DNA of 32,302 bases. Origin: DATMBL01 sp050735975 (lineage in GTDB: Bacteria; Desulfobacterota; Binatia; UBA9968). The notes under the pieces are model-generated. The model saw only the letters and a list, made by a program, of their open reading frames with translations. It did no database searches and was not told where the DNA came from. The stretch spans positions 1-32,302 of the forward strand of contig JBOHVS010000322.1 in NCBI GenBank assembly GCA_050735975.1. Reading direction: 5' to 3'. Positions within the stretch are counted from its first letter, which is position 1; every line of letters starts with the position of its first letter. The position numbers and the translations under genes are program-made. This document shows positions 27,386 to 32,302 of this stretch, one piece after another.

Positions 27386-28140
27386 TTTCGCTCAAATCGT
27401 CTCGAGAGATCGAGATCATGAGGCGGGCGAACGTTATCGTTGCTGAGGTCCTGCAAGAGCTAAGACAAAAAGTGGCTCCCGGAGTAACGACCCTCGAATT
27501 GGACGAGCTCGCCGAAGAGCGGACCCTAAAAAAAAAGGCGATCCCGGCGTTTAAGGGCTATAGCGTCGCGGGAAGGGTATTCCCCCGCTCCTTGTGCGTT
27601 TCGATCAACGAGGAGATCGTGCACGGAATCCCCTCTGATCGGGCGCTCCGGGAAGGCGATATCGTAGGACTTGATTATGGGGTGATCTACGAAGGGTTCT
27701 ATGGGGATTCCGCCATTACGGTGGGGGTTGGCAATGTCAGCGAAGAAGCAAACCGTTTGATGGAGGTAACCCAACGGTCACTATACACCGGGATCGAACA
27801 GCTGCGGTTGGGAAAAAGGCTCGGCGATTTAGGCGCGGCGGTCCAGCAGGTAGCGGAAGGCGCGGGTTTTTCAGTGGTTCGAGCTTTTGTTGGCCATGGA
27901 ATCGGCAAGCGGCTTCATGAGGAGCCTCCTGTGCCGAATTTCGGCGAGCCGGATCGCGGGATTCGTTTGAAAGAAGGTATGGTGCTGGCGATCGAACCGA
28001 TGGTGAATGCCGGCGGCTACGAAGTGGAAATTAAGGAAGACGGCTGGACGGCGGTCACCAAAGACGGTAGTTTGGCCGCTCATTTCGAGCACTCGGTAGC
28101 CATTACGAAGAACGGACCTTGCATTCTGAGCCAGCTTTAG
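27382..28140 (+). CDS. map: Methionine aminopeptidase, type I
   Basis: This enzyme removes the initiator methionine from nascent proteins. The 252-residue product keeps all five metal ligands: D98, D109, H172, E205 and E236, each one position after its E. coli counterpart. The surrounding motifs are LDYGV, YGDSAIT, GHGIGKRLHEEP, AIEPM and FEHSVAIT. The start is GTG inside the adk stop (GTGA), so translation is probably coupled. The secY-adk-map-infA-rpmJ order is common in bacteria. Confidence 0.98.
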   Translation: MISLKSSREIEIMRRANVIVAEVLQELRQKVAPGVTTLELDELAEERTLKKKAIPAFKGYSVAGRVFPRSLCVSINEEIVHGIPSDRALREGDIVGLDYGVIYEGFYGDSAITVGVGNVSEEANRLMEVTQRSLYTGIEQLRLGKRLGDLGAAVQQVAEGAGFSVVRAFVGHGIGKRLHEEPPVPNFGEPDRGIRLKEGMVLAIEPMVNAGGYEVEIKEDGWTAVTKDGSLAAHFEHSVAITKNGPCILSQL

Positions 28141-28178
28141 CTTGCGCGCTGTTTGATTCGGCGACTGGCAAATTCGTT

Positions 28179-28397
28179 ATGCCAAAAGAAGACGCGATTG
28201 AAGTAACCGGGACGGTCCTGGAGACCCTGCCCAACGCTATGTTCAGGGTACAGCTCGATAACGGCCACAAGGTGCTGGCCCACATATCAGGAAAGATGCG
28301 GATGCACTATATCAAGATCCTCCCGGGAGACAAAGTAAAGATCGAATTGTCTCCGTATGATTTGGCACGGGGCAGGATTATCTACCGCGAGCGTTAA
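28179..28397 (+). CDS. infA: Translation initiation factor IF-1
   Basis: IF-1 occupies the ribosomal A site during initiation. ATG 28179 gives MPKEDAIEVTGTVLETLPNAMFRVQLDNGH and 72 residues, the same length as E. coli IF-1. An in-frame TTG at 28119 lies inside map and adds 20 unrelated residues. The OB-fold features AHISGKMRMHYIKILPGDKVKIELSPYDLARGRIIYRER are complete. No good ribosome-binding site precedes the ATG. The stop codon lies within the rpmJ ribosome-binding site (TTAAGGAG). Confidence 0.97.
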   Translation: MPKEDAIEVTGTVLETLPNAMFRVQLDNGHKVLAHISGKMRMHYIKILPGDKVKIELSPYDLARGRIIYRER

Positions 28398-28406
28398 GGA
28401 GCGATC

Positions 28407-28520
28407 GTGAAAGTCAGAGCCTCCGTGAAAAAGATTTGTAACAAGTGCAAAATCATCCGGCGCAAAGGCGTCGTGCGAGTCCTGTGCGTGAATACGAAGC
28501 ATAAGCAGCGGCAGGGCTGA
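28407..28520 (+). CDS. rpmJ: 50S ribosomal protein L36, zinc form
   Basis: L36 is the smallest ribosomal protein. The frame encodes 37 residues, the family standard, and starts with GTG (MKVRASVKKICNKCKIIRRKG). C11, C14, C27 and H32 form the CCCH zinc site of the C+ type. AAGGAG at 28396-28401 lies five bases upstream and overlaps the infA stop. Its size means that length-filtered gene finding can miss it. An 81-base repeat-like gap leads to rpsM. Confidence 0.96.
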   Translation: MKVRASVKKICNKCKIIRRKGVVRVLCVNTKHKQRQG

Positions 28521-28526
28521 GTTAAA

Positions 28527-28583
28527 GGTCAAGGTTTAAAGTTCAAGAGTTCGATCTGCAATCTGAGATTTTAAATTTGAGAT
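28527..28583 (+). repeat. Low-complexity word repeats and an imperfect inverted repeat, rpmJ-rpsM gap
   Basis: The gap opens with near-repeats GGTCAAG, GTTTAAA, GTTCAAG and AGTTC (28527-28552). It continues with ATCTGAGATT (28561-28570) facing AATTTGAGAT (28574-28583), which pair at eight of ten positions around loop TTA. In E. coli, S4 represses the alpha operon through a pseudoknot just upstream of rpsM, in this same gap. I could not show that fold here, so this may be a dispersed intergenic repeat. Confidence 0.4.
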
Positions 28584-28601
28584 GCTGAACGGAGTGAAGC
28601 T

Positions 28602-28985
28602 ATGGCGCGCATTGCCGGCGTAGATTTGCCTAGAAGCAAGAGAATGGAGGTGGCGCTGACCTATATCTATGGGATTGGTCGGAACAGCTCCAGAAAGATA
28701 TTGCAGGGCGCGGGCATTTCTCTTGATTTAAAGAGCGATGACCTCTCGGACGATGACGTCGTCAAGATCCGCCAGATCATCGATCAATCGTACAAGGTCG
28801 AGGGCGACCTGCGGCGCGAGGTCGCGATGAACATAAAACGCCACCTCGACATGGGGTCTTATCGCGGCCTGCGGCACCGAAGGAATTTGCCGGTGCGCGG
28901 CCAGCGGACGCACACCAACGCGCGCACCCGCAAAGGGCCGCGGAAAACGGTTGCGGGCAAGAAGGCCGCGCCGTCAAAGGGTTAA
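28602..28985 (+). CDS. rpsM: 30S ribosomal protein S13
   Basis: S13 lies in the 30S head and contacts P-site tRNA and L5 in intersubunit bridges. The 127-residue product starts MARIAGVDLPRSKRMEVALTYIYGIG. The C-terminal SYRGLRHRRNLPVRGQRTHTNARTRKGPRKTVAGKK is the conserved basic tail, ending a few residues longer than in many relatives. A GGAG stretch lies about 10 bases before the ATG. rpsK follows after 12 bases. Confidence 0.98.
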   Translation: MARIAGVDLPRSKRMEVALTYIYGIGRNSSRKILQGAGISLDLKSDDLSDDDVVKIRQIIDQSYKVEGDLRREVAMNIKRHLDMGSYRGLRHRRNLPVRGQRTHTNARTRKGPRKTVAGKKAAPSKG

Positions 28986-28997
28986 CAGGAGCGGATT

Positions 28998-29441
28998 ATG
29001 GCAAAGGTGGAAGAAGCCAAAGAAGCAAAACAGGAAAGAGCGACTGAAGGAAAGACCGAGCAAAAGCCCGGGCGAAAAAAACGGGGTCGGAAAAACATTT
29101 CCGAGGGCGTCGTTCATATTCATTCAACGTTCAACAACACGATTGTCACTATCACGGACTATCAGGGAAACGTGATCTCCTGGTCGAGCGCGGGAAGCAT
29201 GGGCTTCAAAGGCTCGCGTAAGGGGACACCGTTTGCGGCTCAGCAGGCGGCCGACAGCGCGGCCAAAAAAGCGATGGATCACGGCTTGCGTACGGTTCAG
29301 ATTTTCGTTCGCGGGCCGGGCGCGGGTAGAGAATCCGCGTTGCGGGCTCTCCAGTCGGCCGGCTTCAACATCAGTTTGATCAAAGACGTCACCCCCATTC
29401 CGCACAACGGCTGCCGTCCGCCGAAACGAAGGCGGGTTTAG
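28998..29441 (+). CDS. rpsK: 30S ribosomal protein S11 with a charged N-terminal extension
   Basis: S11 forms part of the 30S platform near the E site. The core from about residue 34 (ISEGVVHIHSTFNNTIVTITDYQGNVISWSSAGSMGFKGSRKGTPFAAQQAA) to the end (DVTPIPHNGCRPPKRRRV) is standard. Before it lie about 30 Lys/Glu-rich residues, so the 147-residue product is roughly 18 longer than usual. AGGAG lies upstream of the ATG, and no better internal start is evident. The next gene, rpsD, is 226 bases away, the largest gap in the window. Confidence 0.97.
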   Translation: MAKVEEAKEAKQERATEGKTEQKPGRKKRGRKNISEGVVHIHSTFNNTIVTITDYQGNVISWSSAGSMGFKGSRKGTPFAAQQAADSAAKKAMDHGLRTVQIFVRGPGAGRESALRALQSAGFNISLIKDVTPIPHNGCRPPKRRRV

Positions 29442-29468
29442 CAAGAGTGTCGAAGAACCCTGGAAGCA

Positions 29469-29648
29469 GGCTGGTCAAAAACGCACCAGCTACGAGGCGC
29501 GCGAGTTTCGGAAGGCTGAAGCTAAGGTTTAGGCTTAGATTGAGCTAAACCTTAACCTAAACCTCAATCTAAGTAAGGAGAGCGAGTTGGTGAAGCGCAA
29601 CCCTTCAACCCGGCTCAGGACAGGCCAGATGGGCGTTTGTTAACAGCC
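29469..29648. repeat. Candidate inserted element with imperfect terminal inverted repeats, rpsK-rpsD gap
   Basis: GGCTGGTCAAAAACGC (29469-29484) faces GCGTTTGTTAACAGCC (29633-29648); as inverted repeats they match at 13 of 16 positions. The interior has no plausible gene. It contains a small hairpin GCTGGT/ACCAGC (29470-29490), an 11-base perfect inverted repeat CTTAGATTGAG (29534-29544) with CTCAATCTAAG (29563-29573), AAGGTTTAG (29524-29532) with CTAAACCTT (29545-29553), and a CCCTTCAACCCGGCTCAGGA stretch (29611-29630) resembling short repeats I associate with environmental genomes. It could be a degenerate MITE-like or REP-like element. The rpsD ribosome-binding site lies just outside. Confidence 0.5.
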
Positions 29649-29667
29649 CGTAACGAGGAGGAGAGTA

Positions 29668-30294
29668 TTGGCTAGGTACAAAGAATCTGTTTGCCGCCTC
29701 TGCAGGCGAGAGAATCTGAAGCTTTTTCTGAAGGGCGACCGTTGTTACACCGACAAGTGCGCCATCGAGCGGCGCAATTATCCGCCGGGGCAGCATGGTC
29801 AAGCGCGACCTAAGTTCTCCGAGTACAGCATTCAATTGCGCGAGAAGCAGAAGGTGAAGCGGATGTACCGCCTCTTGGAAAAGCAATTCCATAGAACTTT
29901 CGCCCAGGCGACGCGCGCAAAAGGCATTACGGGCGAAACTCTGCTGGTTCTTTTAGAGCGACGATTGGACAATGTAACCTATCGGCTCGGTTTCGCCAGC
30001 TCGCGGGCGGAGGCCAGGCTCCTGGTACGCCATGGCCACATTTTGGTTAACGGAAAGCGAGTCGATGTGCCTTCCTATTTCGTGCGGGTCGGCGATGTGG
30101 TGTCGGTAAAGGAGCAGAGCCGGCAGATAGGCCGAGTCGTAATGGCTCTTGAGGGAGCGCAACGGCGCGGTGTACCCGAATGGGCCGAGCTGGATCGTGA
30201 CGCTTTTAGCGGCCGAATTAAGTTGTTGCCTGCCCGTAGCGACATCACGATGCCGATCAATGAAAAATTGATCGTAGAGTTATATTCGAAATAA
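29668..30294 (+). CDS. rpsD: 30S ribosomal protein S4, zinc form
   Basis: S4 initiates 30S assembly by binding the 16S 5' domain; in E. coli it represses the alpha operon. The 208-residue product starts with TTG (MARYKESVCRLCRRENLKLFLKGDRC). C9, C12, C26 and C31 form the zinc site of the C+ type. The S4 RNA-binding domain is at about residues 95-160 (RLDNVTYRLGFASSRAEARLLVRHGHILVNGKRVDVPS). A strong GAGGAGGAG (29655-29663) precedes the TTG. The upstream gap holds structured repeats described separately. Confidence 0.97.
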   Translation: MARYKESVCRLCRRENLKLFLKGDRCYTDKCAIERRNYPPGQHGQARPKFSEYSIQLREKQKVKRMYRLLEKQFHRTFAQATRAKGITGETLLVLLERRLDNVTYRLGFASSRAEARLLVRHGHILVNGKRVDVPSYFVRVGDVVSVKEQSRQIGRVVMALEGAQRRGVPEWAELDRDAFSGRIKLLPARSDITMPINEKLIVELYSK

Positions 30295-30317
30295 CTTTCG
30301 AATAGTTGGGAGAAACT

Positions 30318-31343
30318 ATGTCTACAGTGTACAGGCATTGGACGGATTTGATCAAACCTACGCAGTTGGAGTTGGACGACAAGACGCTGACCTCGACCTA
30401 TGGAAAGTTTTACGCCGAACCCTTCGAGCGCGGATTCGGGCAGACCATCGGAAATTCGTTGCGCAGAATCCTGCTTTCGTCACTGATGGGAGCCGCCATT
30501 GTCGCGGTTCGCATCAAAGGAATTCTTCACGAATTCTCGACCATTCCCGGCATTACCGAAGACGTGACCGACATCATCTTAAATCTGAAGGAAGTGCGCT
30601 TGCGGCTTAACGACGGTGAACAGCAGACCCTCAAGGTCGAGGCGAAGGGTCCCAAGATGGTTCAGGCGAAAGATATTATCGGGTCGAATGTCGAGATCTT
30701 GAATCCGGAGCATCCTATCGCAACACTCTCCCGCGACGCGAAGCTGGACATGGAATTAGTGGCCAAACTCGGGCGCGGGTACGTTCCCGCGGAAAGAAAC
30801 AAAGATGAGGGGTCGCCGGTGGATACGGTTTTCATCGACTCGGTCTTCTCTCCCATACAAAAGGTCAATTTTACGGTGACCAACGCTCGCGTGGGTCAAC
30901 GAACCGATTACGACCGTCTGGTGTTCGAAGTCCATACAGATGGCGGCATCAAACCGGAGGACGCCATGGCTTACGCGGCCAAGATTCTCCAGGATCAGGT
31001 CGCTATCTTTGTGAATTTCAACGACGAACCGCAGCCGGAGCGGCGCGACGAAGGCCCGGCTTTGCCGCTGAATGACAATCTGTTTCGCAGCGTGGATGAG
31101 CTTGAGTTCTCCGTTCGTTCACAGAATTGCCTGCAAAACGCCGATATCAAGTACATCGGCGAACTCGTCCAAAAGTCCGAACAAGAGATGCTGAAGACGA
31201 AGAATTTCGGCCACAAATCGCTAAGCGAAATCAAAGAAATCCTGCGCGAAATGGGCCTCGAGCTCGGCATGAAAATCGATCATTTCCCTTCCAGGGAAGA
31301 GATCGAGAGCCGCAAGCGCGCCAGCGAGAAAGAGTCGGCATAA
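30318..31343 (+). CDS. rpoA: DNA-directed RNA polymerase subunit alpha
   Basis: The alpha dimer assembles RNA polymerase and contacts UP elements and activators. ATG 30318 gives MSTVYRHWTDLIKPTQLE and 341 residues; an in-frame TTG at 30306 overlaps the ribosome-binding site GGGAGAA and is less likely. The N-terminal dimerisation domain includes EPFERGFGQTIGNSLRRILLSSL. The C-terminal domain (about 255-325) has R267 and N270, equivalent to E. coli R265 and N268, which contact DNA. It lies between rpsD and rplQ, the usual alpha-operon order. Confidence 0.98.
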   Translation: MSTVYRHWTDLIKPTQLELDDKTLTSTYGKFYAEPFERGFGQTIGNSLRRILLSSLMGAAIVAVRIKGILHEFSTIPGITEDVTDIILNLKEVRLRLNDGEQQTLKVEAKGPKMVQAKDIIGSNVEILNPEHPIATLSRDAKLDMELVAKLGRGYVPAERNKDEGSPVDTVFIDSVFSPIQKVNFTVTNARVGQRTDYDRLVFEVHTDGGIKPEDAMAYAAKILQDQVAIFVNFNDEPQPERRDEGPALPLNDNLFRSVDELEFSVRSQNCLQNADIKYIGELVQKSEQEMLKTKNFGHKSLSEIKEILREMGLELGMKIDHFPSREEIESRKRASEKESA

Positions 31344-31347
31344 TCCC

Positions 31348-31830
31348 ATGAGGCATCTCAAATCAGGCAGAAAACTCAGTCGCAGCGCCAGCCATCGCTG
31401 GGCGCTGATGCGCAACCTCGTCACCAGTCTGTTGCGCGACGAACGGATCAGGACGACGGATCCGAAAGCGAAAGAGCTGAGGCGATGGGCGGACCGCGTC
31501 ATCTCGCTAGGGAAGCGGGGAAATCTGCATGCCCGGCGGCAGGCCCTGGGTATTGTGCAGGACAAGGCGGTTGTGCGGAAACTCTTCGACACAATTGCGC
31601 CGCGGTTTAAGGACCGGCCCGGAGGGTATACGAGAATCGTCAAGATTGGCTGGCGCCACGGCGATGCCGCGCCGATTTCTCTGGTGGAGCTTGTTGCCGA
31701 GGCGGCCAAAGCCGAGTCCTCGGGACCGGAGAAGAAGCCTTCACGGAGGCGCCGAAAGGCGGCGACTCAGGAGGGCGCGGCAAAAAAGAAAGCGCCGCGC
31801 CGGAAGGCCGTCAAGGAATCGGCAGCCTGA
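31348..31830 (+). CDS. rplQ: 50S ribosomal protein L17 with a basic C-terminal tail
   Basis: L17 lies near the tunnel exit on the large subunit. Residues 1-118 are a normal L17 (MRHLKSGRKLSRSASHRWALMRNLVTSLLRDERIRTTDPKAKELR, and RPGGYTRIVKIGWRHGDAAPISLVELV). The 160-residue product then continues for about 40 residues rich in Lys, Arg and Ala (KKPSRRRRKAATQEGAAKKK), unlike shorter L17 proteins. The ATG lies four bases after the rpoA stop. A strong terminator starts 20 bases downstream, closing the ribosomal block. Confidence 0.97.
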   Translation: MRHLKSGRKLSRSASHRWALMRNLVTSLLRDERIRTTDPKAKELRRWADRVISLGKRGNLHARRQALGIVQDKAVVRKLFDTIAPRFKDRPGGYTRIVKIGWRHGDAAPISLVELVAEAAKAESSGPEKKPSRRRRKAATQEGAAKKKAPRRKAVKESAA

Positions 31831-31850
31831 GGATATATCAAGCGCTGAAT

Positions 31851-31894
31851 AAAAAAGCCGGACGTGACTGGAGGTCACTGTCCGGCTTTTTTTT
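31851..31894 (+). terminator. Intrinsic terminator after rplQ
   Basis: The stem GCCGGAC (31857-31863) pairs with GTCCGGC (31880-31886), continued inwards by GTGAC (31864-31868) with GTCAC (31874-31878) around loop TGGAG, with one bulged T at 31879. A run of six A bases precedes the stem, and eight T residues (31887-31894) follow. This is a strong Rho-independent terminator, possibly working in both directions. It ends the transcript of the alpha group and separates it from the cupin gene. Confidence 0.93.
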
Positions 31895-32001
31895 GGACGG
31901 CGATTTATTTTCGGCTTCCTCTGCGATTTGCTGTCCTTTAGTCCTGCCCCCTCTTTTGTTCCCGGATAAGCCATGCTAATTAGCGACAAAGCGAGAAGCC
32001 T

Positions 32002-32302
32002 ATGACAGTGCTGCGACGGACACTAAGTGATCTTCTTCAGATCCATCTCAATCAGGAGGGCTTAGGGCGGCTGCAATGGCGCGATTTCGGCAAGGGGTTG
32101 TCGATGGCCCGGCTGGCGCGCGAAGAAATGCGCGAGCTGGTGCTCTATAAAATCGCCGCGGATGCGCCTCCCGACGTTTTCTCGAGACACGAACATATTG
32201 GCGGCGAGTTCTATCTCGTGCTCAAAGGAAGGGTCACGGACGAAACAGGCGCGTACGAAGAGGGCGACCTGGTCTTTCTCGATCCGAAGTCGGTTCACAC
32301 GC
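32002..32302 (+). CDS. ChrR-like cupin domain protein, 3' end cut by window
   Basis: About 100 residues are visible before the window ends. A cupin metal site is clear: H63, H65 and E69 in the spaced pattern HxHxxxE, six residues then G76, and a second motif G88...P95...H99. The run HEHIGGEFYLVLKGRVTDETGAYEEGD resembles the cupin of ChrR-type anti-sigma factors and related stand-alone proteins. ATG 32002 is the best start seen, with a weak ribosome-binding site (GCGAGAAG). The gene lies 171 bases after rplQ and beyond a terminator, so it is probably transcribed separately. Whether a sigma-factor gene follows is not visible. Confidence 0.75.
   Translation, partial: MTVLRRTLSDLLQIHLNQEGLGRLQWRDFGKGLSMARLAREEMRELVLYKIAADAPPDVFSRHEHIGGEFYLVLKGRVTDETGAYEEGDLVFLDPKSVHT

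Noticed and set aside
28119..28178. 20-residue extension of IF-1 from a TTG inside map
   Set aside because: IF-1 is complete from ATG 28179 at 72 residues; the extension is the end of map in another frame.

Overview
The window is one almost uninterrupted, plus-strand block of translation and transcription genes. It runs from a tRNA cluster through tuf, the L11-L10-rpoBC (rif) genes, the str genes, the S10, spc and alpha ribosomal-protein groups, and ends at rplQ with a strong terminator. A partial cupin gene that looks like a separate unit follows. I see no integrase, transposase, CRISPR array, toxin system or biosynthetic cluster, and no gene-free stretch exceeds 300 bases. The largest gaps are 226 bases (rpsK-rpsD), 171 bases (rplQ-cupin) and 163 bases (rpoC-rpsL).

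The organism is a bacterium. RpoB and RpoC are separate and have no large insertions, the tRNA-Tyr/Gly/Thr-tuf order matches that of Escherichia coli tufB, and the EF-Tu, RpoB and RpoC sequences look like those of Deltaproteobacteria (Desulfobacterota) or an allied uncultured phylum. That placement is an inference from remembered sequence similarity and is not firm. GC content looks to be in the mid-50s percent.

Layout: 1-290 tRNA-Tyr (3' part), tRNA-Gly, tRNA-Thr; 379-2614 tuf, rpmG, tRNA-Trp, secE, nusG; 2636-4866 rplK, rplA, rplJ, rplL; 4950-13227 rpoB, rpoC; 13302-14237 a candidate promoter, rpsL, rpsG and then an intrinsic terminator; 14311-16712 fusA, rpsJ (no tuf between them); 16785-21504 rplC to rpsQ; 21540-26654 rplN to secY, with rpmD absent between rpsE and rplO; 26690-28520 adk, map, infA, rpmJ; 28602-31830 rpsM, rpsK, rpsD, rpoA, rplQ; 31851-31894 terminator; 32002 to the window end, a ChrR-like cupin gene.

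Together these genes supply ribosome subunits, elongation factors, an initiation factor, the core RNA polymerase subunits, NusG, and the SecYE translocon core with methionine aminopeptidase. Four-base stop/start overlaps (fusA/rpsJ, rplD/rplW, rpmC/rpsQ, adk/map) point to translational coupling.

The coding content is ordinary. The unusual material is mostly in the gaps: an apparent 180-base inserted element with imperfect terminal inverted repeats between rpsK and rpsD; a hairpin that masks a strong ribosome-binding site and a 10-codon mini-ORF ahead of rplC; an extended hairpin before rplA that shares an 11-mer with the rpoC-rpsL gap; a strong terminator inside the str group; the missing rpmD; and Ala/Pro-rich or charged tails on S19, L17 and S11. 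I found no convincing new multigene system.
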